A stretch of DNA of 35,009 nt from an uncultured Alistipes sp. (GTDB lineage: Bacteria > Bacteroidota > Bacteroidia > Bacteroidales > Rikenellaceae): the NCBI GenBank assembly GCA_900769445.1, contig CAAGGR010000018.1, forward strand, positions 1-35,009. Direction: 5' to 3'. The position numbers and the translations under genes were made by a program. The notes beneath the pieces were generated by a model. The model worked only from the letters and a program-made list of their open reading frames with translations. It had not been told where the DNA came from and made no database searches. Shown piece after piece: positions 14,113 through 23,371 of the stretch; position 1 is the first letter of the stretch; each line of letters begins with the position of its first letter.

Positions 14113-14646
14113 CTACTCCACGCGCTTGCCATCCACAATCTCGACATCGTCGTCGTAGATAGTAATCTTACCTACGGAGTTTTGCCACTCCTCAATCTCG
14201 TTTAGCGCCTCAGGAGTAAGGCTCTCAAACTCTCTAAAGTCGATATCTCCATGACGCTCGTCAAGAAGTATCGACACCATGCCATCATCGTCGCGCTCCA
14301 TATCACGCCCCACTGGTACACCCTGCTGGATTAGCTTCTCCTCGTTAGCGCGCTCCACAAAACGCATAAAGCGAGGAATGAAGATAAGCATCGCCAACAC
14401 CATAACTATAGCTATGGCAGCGATGCGACCCAAGCCCTCGTAACCAGTGCGCTCACCACGCGAGGCATCGCGCGCCTCACGCTGAGTGCGGATATACTTA
14501 CCCGGCGTATACTCCTGGTCATCCTGCTTAGAGGTACCATGAAGTTCCCTGCGTCTACGATCACGCTCCTCCTTTACGGGGTCGTAATGACGAGGTATAT
14601 AGTTAAACTGTCGCGGTTTCGTCTTATGGGGTCTGAAGAACGACAT
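14113..14646 (-). CDS. Single-pass membrane protein of unknown function
   Basis: A 177-residue protein. The N-terminal half is very basic and polar (for example EERDRRRRELH, repeated Arg/Lys). One transmembrane helix follows at about residues 74-93 (IAAIAIVMVLAMLIFIP), then an acidic C-terminal domain with DDDGMVSILLDERHGDIDF and ending IYDDDVEIVDGKRVE. By the positive-inside rule the basic part is cytoplasmic and the acidic part periplasmic. I do not recognise a family. It lies between dnaJ (43 nt) and mutL (22 nt), in the same transcription unit. Confidence 0.75.
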   Translation of the reverse strand: MSFFRPHKTKPRQFNYIPRHYDPVKEERDRRRRELHGTSKQDDQEYTPGKYIRTQREARDASRGERTGYEGLGRIAAIAIVMVLAMLIFIPRFMRFVERANEEKLIQQGVPVGRDMERDDDGMVSILLDERHGDIDFREFESLTPEALNEIEEWQNSVGKITIYDDDVEIVDGKRVE

Positions 14647-14689
14647 CCTATCTTAGTATTCGGTTAATAATATCTTTAATCAAAGCTCT

Positions 14690-15862
14690 TCAACCTCTGA
14701 AAAAACTCTTCATGCGCTCCAGAATATTCTGGTTCTCGAGCTTCTCTGGCTGCTTAAAGTGAGGCATCTTATCGAGCTTCTCAACAAGCTCGCGCTCCTG
14801 CTTAGTAAGCTCCGTTGGGATGGTGATATCAACAATTACCTTGATATCGCCACGACCCATACCATTTACCGATGGCAAGCCCTTACCACGTAGACGCAAC
14901 ACCTTACCAGCATGAGTACCCTGCGCAATCTTGATGCGCACACGGCCATCGATTGTAGGGACTTCAACCTCGCCACCGAGTATCGCAGTTGTAGCTGTGA
15001 TATTGAGTGTGTGTACAAGGTCGTTGCCATCACGCATAAGCTGTGGGTCATCAATCTCCTCGATTACAACAATCAAGTCGCCATTGATACCACCTCGGCG
15101 AGCTGCATTACCCTTGCCATCGACCTTCAACGCCATGCCCTCGGCAACACCCGCAGGGATTGTAACCTCGACAATCTCCTGACCACGCTCGGTACCCTCG
15201 CCGCCACACTTCGAGCATCGCTCCTTAAGGATGCGACCCTCACCCTGACAGTCGGGACATACACTCTGGGTCTGCATGCGACCAAAGAAGGAGTTCTGCA
15301 CAGTAATCACATAACCCGAGCCACCACACTTAGAGCAGGTAGAGTAGCCCGAGCCACTCTTAGCTCCCGTACCGCTACACTCCGAGCAGGCGATATTCTT
15401 GCTAATCTTAAGTTTCTTGGTTACACCCTCCGAAATCTCCTTCAGTGTAAGCTTTACGGTAACACGAATATCTGTGCCACGATTCTGGCGACGCTGACGC
15501 GAACGACCGCCACCAAAGCTTCCGAAGCCACCACCAAAGGCACCTCCGAAGATATCGCCAAACTGCTCAAAGATATCCTCCATTGAGAAGCCTCCACCGC
15601 TAAAGCCTCCAAAGCCGCCAGCACCGCCCGCGCCATTCATACCCGCATGACCAAAGCGATCGTAACGAGCGCGCTTCTCATCATTCGAGAGTACATCGTA
15701 GGCCTCAGCAGCCTCCTTAAACTTATCCTCGGCCTCCTTATCTCCAGGATTCTTGTCTGGGTGGTACTTAATCGCCGCCTTGCGGTACGCCTTCTTTATA
15801 GTCTCGGCATCGGCATTTTTCTCAACGCCCAACACCTCATAATAATCTCTCTTTTCAGCCAT
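14690..15862 (-). CDS. dnaJ: Chaperone protein DnaJ
   Basis: A 390-residue type I J-protein, the Hsp40 partner that delivers substrates to DnaK and stimulates its ATPase. The J domain carries HPD at residues 34-36. A Gly/Phe-rich linker (about 75-125) follows, then four zinc-binding repeats: CSECSGTG, CSKCGGSG, CPDCQGEG and CSKCGGEG. The C-terminal substrate-binding domains complete it. It lies 14 nt after grpE, a normal pairing. dnaK is not in the window. Confidence 0.97.
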   Translation of the reverse strand: MAEKRDYYEVLGVEKNADAETIKKAYRKAAIKYHPDKNPGDKEAEDKFKEAAEAYDVLSNDEKRARYDRFGHAGMNGAGGAGGFGGFSGGGFSMEDIFEQFGDIFGGAFGGGFGSFGGGRSRQRRQNRGTDIRVTVKLTLKEISEGVTKKLKISKNIACSECSGTGAKSGSGYSTCSKCGGSGYVITVQNSFFGRMQTQSVCPDCQGEGRILKERCSKCGGEGTERGQEIVEVTIPAGVAEGMALKVDGKGNAARRGGINGDLIVVIEEIDDPQLMRDGNDLVHTLNITATTAILGGEVEVPTIDGRVRIKIAQGTHAGKVLRLRGKGLPSVNGMGRGDIKVIVDITIPTELTKQERELVEKLDKMPHFKQPEKLENQNILERMKSFFRG

Positions 15863-15876
15863 AGTGTACTTCTAAA

Positions 15877-16458
15877 TTACTCGCCTACAACAACTTTGGC
15901 GTAGCGCAATACATGCTCTCCTAACTTATAACCACGCTGTACGCAGTCGATAACCAAACCACGCTTATCCTCACCAGCAGCAAAACGTGCTACAGCCTCC
16001 TGCTCCTCCTCGTTAAATGGCTTATCTACGCAGTCGATAGCTGTGATACCTGCACCCTGCAAAACGCTCTCAAACTTCTTCATTACAAGCTCCTCGCCCT
16101 GACGCAAAGCCTCGATATCATCGCTCTTATGCGATGCCACGATAGCGCGCTCCATATCGTCAAGAATTGGAAGGATAGCCTTCCATGCGCCCTCACAACC
16201 ACGCTCCACCAACTCCATCTTCTCCTTGATGGTACGCTTACGGAAGTTGTCGAACTCTGCCTGCAAGCGAAGGTACTTATCACGCCATACCGCAATCTGC
16301 TCCTCTAATGATGGCTCGGCTGACACATTGTCAGCACCCTGTGCCACATCCTCTGCCACATTGTCAGTACCCTCCTGCTGAGACGAATTTGAGGCGGTCT
16401 GCTCTGCGCCCTCCTCCAAATTTATATCTCTCTCTTTCTCAGATGTTTGCTTTGTCAT
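15877..16458 (-). CDS. grpE: Nucleotide exchange factor GrpE
   Basis: A 193-residue protein. The N-terminal 55 residues are acidic and disordered (Glu/Gln/Ser-rich). The long helix follows, with the GrpE signature WRDKYLRLQAEFDNFRKRT. The C-terminal beta domain contains VDKPFNEEEQEAVARF, VQRGYKLGEHVLRYAKVVV. It releases ADP from DnaK. Its ATG at 16458 is 42 nt from the stop of the methyltransferase gene, and no clear TAnnTTTG promoter was seen in that gap, so it is probably co-transcribed from upstream. Confidence 0.96.
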   Translation of the reverse strand: MTKQTSEKERDINLEEGAEQTASNSSQQEGTDNVAEDVAQGADNVSAEPSLEEQIAVWRDKYLRLQAEFDNFRKRTIKEKMELVERGCEGAWKAILPILDDMERAIVASHKSDDIEALRQGEELVMKKFESVLQGAGITAIDCVDKPFNEEEQEAVARFAAGEDKRGLVIDCVQRGYKLGEHVLRYAKVVVGE

Positions 16459-16500
16459 ATATATCTATTATTTTAATTCTTCTAATCTATATTGCGCAAA

Positions 16501-17217
16501 TTATATGCCTAACAAAAATATCGTTGGTCGCTTTGCCATATCTGGCATACCACCACGTCGCCACTCCTCAATGGTGCTGGTCTTGATAAACTCATTGGGC
16601 GATGTTATATCTACCGCAACAGTAAGCTTTAATTTTGGCGACAATGTCTTCAACATGGTCTCGAAGAGCTTGATATTACGATACGGCGCCTCGATAAAGA
16701 GCTGCGCTTGATTCTCATCCTTGGCTCTGCGCTCCAACTCCTTAAGTCTCTTGATACGCTCTGGCTCCTTGACTGGAAGATAGCCCACAAAGGCAAAGGA
16801 CTGACCATTAAGTCCCGATGCCATAATAGCCATAAGGATTGAGGATGGACCTACCAACGGTACTACCCTAACACCCTTACGATGCGCCAATGCCACAACA
16901 TCGGCTCCTGGGTCAGCAACACCTGGCACACCAGCCTCGGAGATAACGCCCGCAGAACGACCCTCCAACACTGGCTTTAGCATACGTTCCACATCCTGCG
17001 CCGAACGTGTATGCTCGTTAAGCTCCACAAACTCCAACTCCTCGATTCTACGCTCCACACCCGCCTTCGAGAGAAATCGTCGTGCCGAGCGCACATTCTC
17101 CACGATAAAGTAGTCCAACGAGTTCATGATATCGAGGTTTGCCTGTGGCAACACATCCCACACAGCGCGCTCATCGCTGATAGGACATGGTATCATATAT
17201 ATAATTCCGCTACTCAT
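16501..17217 (-). CDS. RsmI-like SAM-dependent methyltransferase
   Basis: A 238-residue protein of the tetrapyrrole (corrin/porphyrin) methylase fold. The pieces that identify the RsmI/YraL branch are the N-terminal IPCPISDE, VENVRSARRFL, SEAGVPGVADPG and VPLVGPSSILMAIMASGLNGQSFAFVGYLP. RsmI 2'-O-methylates C1402 of 16S rRNA, but typical members are near 280 residues and this one lacks their C-terminal tail, so substrate assignment is uncertain; Bacteroidetes genomes can carry a second, shorter paralogue. It starts one base after the murF-alr stop on the same strand. Confidence 0.85.
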   Translation of the reverse strand: MSSGIIYMIPCPISDERAVWDVLPQANLDIMNSLDYFIVENVRSARRFLSKAGVERRIEELEFVELNEHTRSAQDVERMLKPVLEGRSAGVISEAGVPGVADPGADVVALAHRKGVRVVPLVGPSSILMAIMASGLNGQSFAFVGYLPVKEPERIKRLKELERRAKDENQAQLFIEAPYRNIKLFETMLKTLSPKLKLTVAVDITSPNEFIKTSTIEEWRRGGMPDMAKRPTIFLLGI

Positions 17218-17218
17218 T

Positions 17219-19582
17219 CTATCTCTCTGTATATATGCGCTTTACACGCGACGATATGGATGTCATAATCTCGTAGGTAATGGTATCCAGCACCTTAGCC
17301 ATATCCTCCAAGGTGTTACCCTTCTCAGCACTAAATATCGTTACCTTATCGCCAACCTCAACACCCTCGATACCAGTAATATCTATCATTGCGCTATCCA
17401 TACATACGCGACCGATGATAGGTGCGCTCTTACCCGCAACCTTAACACTCCAGCGACCATTACCCAAGTGGCGATCCAAGCCATCGGCATAACCCACAGG
17501 AATAGTCGCTATAACCCTCTCGCTATCGAGCTTAACGCTTCTTCCGTAGCCTACCGACTCACCCTTAGACAACACCTTAATCTGCACGATGCGCGTCGAG
17601 AGCGTAGCCACAGGGATAAGTGAATCGTTATGCTCGAAGCCATAGCCATAGAGTCCCAAGCCCAAGCGACACATCTCAAAGGCTGCAAATGGGAAGCGGA
17701 TAATAGCCGCAGAGTTTGCAATATGGCGCAGAGGTGTATAATCAAGCCACTCGATAAGTTGCGCACTCATATAGTCGAAGCGCTCAATCTGACTCTCGGT
17801 AAACTTATCCTCCTCTGGCATATCGGCACTGCTAAGGTGCGAAAATATAGTTGCGATACGCAAGGTATGGTCGTGATGCAGAGCGCGACCCAGAAGGTCG
17901 ATATCATCCTCCACAAAACCTAAACGATGCATACCCGTATCGAGTTTGATATGTATTGGGTAGTTCTCCCTCTGCACATGGTGGGCAGCACGACGGAAGG
18001 CATCCAACGAGTGGAAGCTATATATCTCTGGCTCAAGGTCGTGGGCTATCATAACATCGAAACTATCCTGATCAGCATTAAGCACCACGATAGGCATCGT
18101 AATACCCTTTGACCTAAGCAACACGCCCTCATCTGCAAAGGCCACAGCTAAGTACTTAACGCCCTCATGTTGCAGCATGCGTGCTACCTCAACATCACCC
18201 GTACCATAGCTTCCAGCCTTTACCATCGCAACAATTGGATGGTGCTGTGGAAGGTGCGAGCGGAAGTAGTTCAAATTCTTCTTCATAGCCGAGAGGTCGA
18301 CCTCCAAAGTCGTAGTGTGCGTTCTTCGCTCCAAGAGGCGCGTAATACGCTCGAAACGACTATCACGACTACCCTTCAAAAGAATCACAGAGTCTGCCCA
18401 GCGCTCACGCGAGAAGTTCTCTATAAGTTCGTCTGTTGAGTGATAGAATACCGAGTTTCGTGGAAAGAGTGATGCGCACGACGAGATATTCTCGCCCACA
18501 CCAATAAAGTAATCGACACCTGCACGGCGCACAGCATCAGCCATACGCGAGTAGAGGGCCTCGTTTGTCATACCGCTCTGGCGTATATCCGAGACCACAG
18601 CCACACGCCTGCGACCCATCGACTGCAAGTGTAGTGCATCGAGCGCCACAACCACAGAGTTTATATCCGAGTTGTAGCTATCGTCTATAATCATCGAGTT
18701 GTCGATACCCTCCTTTAGCTCGAGACGCATCGATACCTTAGCCGAGAAGATAGCCTCATCAACACCATAACCCAACTTGCGCATAAGTGCCGATACGTGC
18801 ATAGCATCCACCGACAGAGCATCGCTAAGCTCCAACTCATAATCCTCAGACTCAGCACTACTATCTATTAACTCCCGATCCGAGTATAGCTCCTTAATAC
18901 GCTTCGCAAGAGTTGGATACTCGTTACTATATATTATTGTTGCAGCCCCCTTTGCAAGGAGCAACTTCTCATCAATCTTATCAGCCTCGCTTAAAAAGTT
19001 TGCCGAGTGAGCATCGCCAATAGATGTTACAACGACAATCTCTGGCTTTATCATCCTCTCCAAGCGCTCCATCTCGCCAGGATGCGAGATGCCTGCCTCG
19101 ATAAAGGCAACCTCCTCGCTACCCTCAAGCATAAGCAACGAGAGCGCCACTCCGAGCTGCGAGTTATAGCTCTTAGGCGAAGCAAACGAATGGACACTAT
19201 CTGGCATTGAGCGCGACGCCCACTCCTTAACTATTGTCTTACCATTAGAGCCAGTGATAGCAACCACCCTACCCCTAAACTGCTCGCGATGATAGGTGGC
19301 AAGACGCTGCAATGCCGCCAATGTAGACTCTACGACCACGACACCACAACGCTTATTCGGCAACTCAACCTCGCGCTCCGTGATAAAGGCCTCGACTCCA
19401 CGCGCCACCATACGCTCGATAAACTGATGACCATCGTGATTCTTGCCATCAATAGCGGCAAAGGCGACCTCCTCAGTAGAGACCACACTACGCGAGTCTG
19501 TAGCGATGCTACGCACCCTGACATCGGCTCCTCGATGCTCACCACCCACGATGTGGGCTATTTCAGACAATAGATAGTTCAT
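17219..19582 (-). CDS. murF-alr: Bifunctional MurF ligase / alanine racemase
   Basis: A 787-residue fusion of two consecutive supply steps of peptidoglycan synthesis, common in Bacteroidetes. Residues 1 to about 415 are MurF, which adds D-Ala-D-Ala to UDP-MurNAc-tripeptide: the ATP-binding loop is GSNGKT (K115) and the ligase block DDSYNSDINSV follows. Residues from about 420 are alanine racemase, which makes D-Ala: the PLP lysine is K455 in MVKAGSYGTG, and VGYGRSV, then GRVCMDSAMIDIT, match the C-terminal barrel. All key residues are present. It lies 17 nt after mutS2 and one base before the methyltransferase gene. Confidence 0.95.
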   Translation of the reverse strand: MNYLLSEIAHIVGGEHRGADVRVRSIATDSRSVVSTEEVAFAAIDGKNHDGHQFIERMVARGVEAFITEREVELPNKRCGVVVVESTLAALQRLATYHREQFRGRVVAITGSNGKTIVKEWASRSMPDSVHSFASPKSYNSQLGVALSLLMLEGSEEVAFIEAGISHPGEMERLERMIKPEIVVVTSIGDAHSANFLSEADKIDEKLLLAKGAATIIYSNEYPTLAKRIKELYSDRELIDSSAESEDYELELSDALSVDAMHVSALMRKLGYGVDEAIFSAKVSMRLELKEGIDNSMIIDDSYNSDINSVVVALDALHLQSMGRRRVAVVSDIRQSGMTNEALYSRMADAVRRAGVDYFIGVGENISSCASLFPRNSVFYHSTDELIENFSRERWADSVILLKGSRDSRFERITRLLERRTHTTTLEVDLSAMKKNLNYFRSHLPQHHPIVAMVKAGSYGTGDVEVARMLQHEGVKYLAVAFADEGVLLRSKGITMPIVVLNADQDSFDVMIAHDLEPEIYSFHSLDAFRRAAHHVQRENYPIHIKLDTGMHRLGFVEDDIDLLGRALHHDHTLRIATIFSHLSSADMPEEDKFTESQIERFDYMSAQLIEWLDYTPLRHIANSAAIIRFPFAAFEMCRLGLGLYGYGFEHNDSLIPVATLSTRIVQIKVLSKGESVGYGRSVKLDSERVIATIPVGYADGLDRHLGNGRWSVKVAGKSAPIIGRVCMDSAMIDITGIEGVEVGDKVTIFSAEKGNTLEDMAKVLDTITYEIMTSISSRVKRIYTER

Positions 19583-19599
19583 AACTTCTACCCTTTATA

Positions 19600-22092
19600 T
19601 TACTGCTTAAATGTTACTATGGTAATACCCGCGCCACCTCTGTCGGCATGGTCATCAGCCACCGTAGCTACATCTCTAACTGTGCGCAAATAACGACGTA
19701 TCTCCTCCTTCAACGCTCCAGTACCCTTACCATGGAGAATAGTTACTGTCGATACTCCCACCATCAAAGCGTCATCAACCAAATCTTCAACGGCCTCCAA
19801 CGCCTCCGAAGCGCGCATACCGCGCACATCTATCGTATCGCGGAAGTTGAGCTTGCGCTCGCGAATATCCACCGAAACAACGGTACGAGCGGTAGTAGGA
19901 CGTGTGGCAGCACGATACTCCGACGATGAGACAACACTTAAGCGCGAAAGCTCCACCATAATCATCATCTGACCAAAGGCCACCTGCGCTTTCTTGCCCT
20001 TTATCTGCTGCACTACACCTGGTGTTGCCTGACCCTCAAGCTTCACCTTACTACCCACCTCTATAGCCTGTGGTTTAGGTTGTGGCTGTGGTTTCTCCAC
20101 CACACCACCATTCTGCTCACGCTCCTCAGCACGTCGCTCTCTACGCTCTCTACGACGTGCCAAGCGCTCCATCTCTCGCTCGATGCGCTCGTCAGCACTC
20201 TTATCACTACTATCAACCCCCTCGGCAAAGTTTACCAACTCCTTACGAGCCAAGCGCGTAAGCTCCTTCTCGGCCTGCGACTCACGGATCGTACGAATGG
20301 TATTCTCGATGGTGCGGTTTGCATTCACAATAAGCTCCTCAGCCTCCTTGCGAGCGCTCTCCAAGATTCTACGTCGCTCCTCCTTTATATCCTGCAACCT
20401 ATCGGTATAGGTCTGCTCCAACTGCTCCACCTTTCTATCGGTCTGGCGGATACGGTCGCGCTTCTCTGCCCAGTAGCGCTTATCACGGGCAATCTCTCGA
20501 AGTTGCTTTTCGAGGTTGATATGATCCTCGCCAGCCTTATCCATAGCCTTGCGAACAATAGTCTCGGGGAGTCCAATTTTGCGCGCCACCTCAATAGCAA
20601 AGGAGCTGCCAGGCTTACCCATCTCAAGGCTAAAGAGTGGTTGGATGTTCTTAACATCGAACGACATGGCACCATTGGCCACGCCCTCGTTGCGCGAGGC
20701 AAAATACTTTATATTGGCGTAGTGCGTGGTTATAACGCCATAACTTCTACACTCCACAAAATGCTCTAATATAGACTCCGAGATAGCACCACCGATAGTA
20801 GGCTCAGTACCCGAACCAAACTCGTCGATAAGTATCAACGTCTGCTCCGAGGCCTCCTGCAACATCGCCTTCATATTTACAAGATGCGACGAGTAGGTCG
20901 AGAGGTCGTTCTCTAAGGATTGCTGGTCGCCAATATCTATCATCAGCGACTTAAAGAGCGGAAACTCCGAGTTCTCCAACACCGGAACAAGAAAACCGCA
21001 CTGCACCATATACTGCAACAATCCCGTAGTCTTCAAACATACCGACTTACCACCAGCATTAGGTCCCGAGATAACCAATATTCTGCGCTCCGCATTAAGC
21101 TCCATATCCAGCGGAACAATCTCCTTACGCTGCGCGCGCAAGGTCTGCTGCAACAACGGATGGCGAGCCTTACGCAACAACAAACGACCATCGGTAGAGA
21201 TTATAGGCATCGCCGCACCATTCTCCAATGCCCAACGAGCCTTAGCCCTCAAAGCATCCATGCGCGTTAGGTACTCCTCGATACGCGCCAAGCCCTCAAC
21301 ATCGAGGCGCAATACGGCGGTTAACTCCGTTAGTATGCGTACAATCTCTCGCTTCTCGGCATACTCCAACTCCTTAAGTTCGTTGTTTAGCTCCACAACC
21401 TCTACTGGCTCAACATAGAATGTTCGACCCGTAGCCGACTCATCATGGATAAAACCAGCAATCTTGCGCTTGTTGGCTGCCGATACGGGTATTACAGCGT
21501 GTCCATCACGTATGGAAAGCATCGCATCCGCTTCAACAATACCCGAAGCCTTAGCCCTCTGCAGCACCTGCTGAAGACGCTTTGCCACCATACCCTCATG
21601 CTCACGTATTGCACGACGTATATCCTGTAACTCTGGCGATGCCGAGGAGCGCACTTCACCCTTCTCATCCACCACACGCTCTATAGCATGCTGAAGCTCG
21701 GGATATGTACTCACACCGAGGGTTATACGTCGCAGGTCGGGATAGAGTCCCTCCTTACGCGAGAGTATAAAGGCCACTATCGAGGATGCCGACTTCAGCG
21801 AACGTAGCAATATAGCAGCCTCATCCTCGGTAATATACGAGCCCTCGACAGCAATCTTATCAACGATAGTAGCGACATCCTCCTGCTCACCAATATCTGC
21901 GCCATGCTCCATGGATATAACCACACGCATCTGGTCGGCAAGCTTCAAGCGCTCCTCCACATCTCGCTTAGATGTAGAGAAGCCCTCCAAGGCTATAACC
22001 TCACGTGCCGACTGCATCGAGCATAGCGACATTACCTGCTCACGGATGCGGTCGAAGCCTATGCGCTGTTCAAAATTAGCTGGATATATCAT
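19600..22092 (-). CDS. mutS2: Endonuclease MutS2
   Basis: An 830-residue protein. The MutS-type ATPase has its P-loop ISGPNAGGKS with K349, the Walker B region ILIDEFGSGTEP, and the ST-like block ITTHYANIKYF. A long charged coiled coil (about residues 510-650) follows. The C-terminal Smr nuclease domain has DVRGMRASEALEAVE and HGKGTG (H787). There is no mismatch-recognition domain, as expected of MutS2. Family members act against recombination intermediates and, in some bacteria, on stalled or collided ribosomes. It lies 31 nt downstream of the amidase gene, with no visible promoter in the gap. Confidence 0.95.
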   Translation of the reverse strand: MIYPANFEQRIGFDRIREQVMSLCSMQSAREVIALEGFSTSKRDVEERLKLADQMRVVISMEHGADIGEQEDVATIVDKIAVEGSYITEDEAAILLRSLKSASSIVAFILSRKEGLYPDLRRITLGVSTYPELQHAIERVVDEKGEVRSSASPELQDIRRAIREHEGMVAKRLQQVLQRAKASGIVEADAMLSIRDGHAVIPVSAANKRKIAGFIHDESATGRTFYVEPVEVVELNNELKELEYAEKREIVRILTELTAVLRLDVEGLARIEEYLTRMDALRAKARWALENGAAMPIISTDGRLLLRKARHPLLQQTLRAQRKEIVPLDMELNAERRILVISGPNAGGKSVCLKTTGLLQYMVQCGFLVPVLENSEFPLFKSLMIDIGDQQSLENDLSTYSSHLVNMKAMLQEASEQTLILIDEFGSGTEPTIGGAISESILEHFVECRSYGVITTHYANIKYFASRNEGVANGAMSFDVKNIQPLFSLEMGKPGSSFAIEVARKIGLPETIVRKAMDKAGEDHINLEKQLREIARDKRYWAEKRDRIRQTDRKVEQLEQTYTDRLQDIKEERRRILESARKEAEELIVNANRTIENTIRTIRESQAEKELTRLARKELVNFAEGVDSSDKSADERIEREMERLARRRERRERRAEEREQNGGVVEKPQPQPKPQAIEVGSKVKLEGQATPGVVQQIKGKKAQVAFGQMMIMVELSRLSVVSSSEYRAATRPTTARTVVSVDIRERKLNFRDTIDVRGMRASEALEAVEDLVDDALMVGVSTVTILHGKGTGALKEEIRRYLRTVRDVATVADDHADRGGAGITIVTFKQ

Positions 22093-22123
22093 ACTTATCT
22101 CTCCGTCCCCTTAATTTTCACCT

Positions 22124-23218
22124 CTACTTTTTAACTATCTCGCCACCCTGGAAGTAGACCACATAGGCATCCTTAAAAGTCTCCCTCACACTTTTTAGCG
22201 ACTCCTGAGCCTCGGCAGAAGTGGAATATGCTCCGTAGCAATACTTAAACTTATACTTACCAGCACCTATCAACTCTCTCACCTTGCCCTTGTAGCTCTT
22301 AAATTGATAGTCGTTTACATCAACCGAGTGCATACTCGAGATAAGTTGAATGGTGTAGCCCTCCGTAAGCTCCTTAACCTCGCTCTGCACCGGCTCTGGC
22401 GTAGTCTCCACAGCCACCTCGGCACTGCTACCATCCAACGCCTTAAAGTAGGCGATAATGGCATCGGCAATAGCTGTTGCCATCTCTCTCTTTGCCCCCT
22501 TTGAGGTTAGATAGTTGTAATCGCCATCGTTGGTAAGATAGCCCAACTCCACAATCACACCTGGCCCCTCGAAGTAGTACAATACGGTAAAGACTGGACC
22601 CGCCTTAACACCGAGATTCTTAAGACCATAGCTCGACATATTCTTGCAACACTCCTCTGCAAAATAGCGGCTATATGGCTCATTCTCAAGCTGTCGCGCC
22701 ACAGCCATCATAAAGCCCAAAGAGTTACGATCCAAATCCTTAGCATCGATAAAATCGCCCTCATCAGCATAGCGCGCAGCGACGTTATCGTTCTGATTCA
22801 TAAGCTTCTCATTGAGCGTCAACACCCACACCTCACAACCATTTACCGTAGGCTTCTGGTGGGCGTTGGCATGGATACCGACATAGAGGTCTGCCCCCTT
22901 CTTATTTGCAAACTCCGCTCGCATACGATTATCCACCGACTGCGTAGCATGATACGACGAATCGCAGCTACGAGTGAGGTAGACATCCAACGACTTTGTA
23001 CGCGTAGATAGTATCTCGCGCACCTCCTTAGCTACATCCAAGACATAATCCGCTTCACGTACCTGCTTCTGCACCTTACCTGGGCGAGGATTACCGTGTC
23101 CTGCATCAAGCACCACGACCCTTTTATGCTCCGTTTGTGCTTGACACTGTACTGCATACCCCTCCCCCAACAGAGGAAGTACCAATAGAAGTGATAGCGC
23201 AATTATGATATTTCTCAT
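22124..23218 (-). CDS. N-acetylmuramoyl-L-alanine amidase with C-terminal SPOR-like domain
   Basis: A 364-residue secreted enzyme. The ATG at 23218 is chosen over a TTG at 23239 because a clean signal peptide then begins at residue 1 (MRNIIIALSLLLVLPLLG, with likely cleavage near AQCQAQ-type sequence around residue 28). The Amidase_3 zinc ligands are H41 in LDAGHG, E55 in READYV and H116 in GIHANAH, with the catalytic Glu E224 in IVELGYLTN. The last 75 residues (YTIQLISS...YKFKYCYGAYSTSAEAQESLK) have a SPOR-like pattern that binds denuded glycan. It should split septal peptidoglycan in the periplasm. It heads the long minus-strand run and faces lptD. Confidence 0.92.
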   Translation of the reverse strand: MRNIIIALSLLLVLPLLGEGYAVQCQAQTEHKRVVVLDAGHGNPRPGKVQKQVREADYVLDVAKEVREILSTRTKSLDVYLTRSCDSSYHATQSVDNRMRAEFANKKGADLYVGIHANAHQKPTVNGCEVWVLTLNEKLMNQNDNVAARYADEGDFIDAKDLDRNSLGFMMAVARQLENEPYSRYFAEECCKNMSSYGLKNLGVKAGPVFTVLYYFEGPGVIVELGYLTNDGDYNYLTSKGAKREMATAIADAIIAYFKALDGSSAEVAVETTPEPVQSEVKELTEGYTIQLISSMHSVDVNDYQFKSYKGKVRELIGAGKYKFKYCYGAYSTSAEAQESLKSVRETFKDAYVVYFQGGEIVKK

Positions 23219-23248
23219 AAAATAATAAATTTTATGCAAAAAAATTAT

Positions 23249-23256
23249 TACCTTTG
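23249..23256 (+). promoter_or_regulatory. Likely -7 box for lptD
   Basis: TACCTTTG matches TAnnTTTG exactly on the plus strand; no convincing -33 box at the usual distance. The transcript would start near 23263, about 110 nt before lptD. Confidence 0.5.
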
Positions 23257-23329
23257 CAAGTTGTTACACTAGCCAAAACAAATAGCTGTGTACAGCACCA
23301 AAAATGGGCTAACAACACCCTCGAGGTGT

Positions 23330-23350
23330 TTTGCCGACTCAGTCGGCAAA
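23330..23350. repeat. Perfect 10-bp inverted repeat in the amidase/lptD intergenic region
   Basis: TTTGCCGACT, a central C, then AGTCGGCAAA. Another short inverted repeat (AACACC/GGTGTT) lies just before it. It has no T-run on either side and overlaps the amidase -7 box, so it may be an operator. Confidence 0.6.
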
Positions 23351-23354
23351 GTTA
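23347..23354 (-). promoter_or_regulatory. Likely -7 box for the amidase operon
   Basis: TAACTTTG on the minus strand matches TAnnTTTG exactly. The transcript would start near 23340 and have a leader of about 120 nt. No good -33 box was found. Confidence 0.45.
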
Positions 23355-23371
23355 CAAAAATTTATTGAAAT

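Noticed and set aside
14912..15586. 224-residue plus-strand ORF antisense to dnaJ
   Set aside because: It is the shadow of dnaJ: low-complexity product and no promoter, while the minus strand encodes a complete DnaJ.
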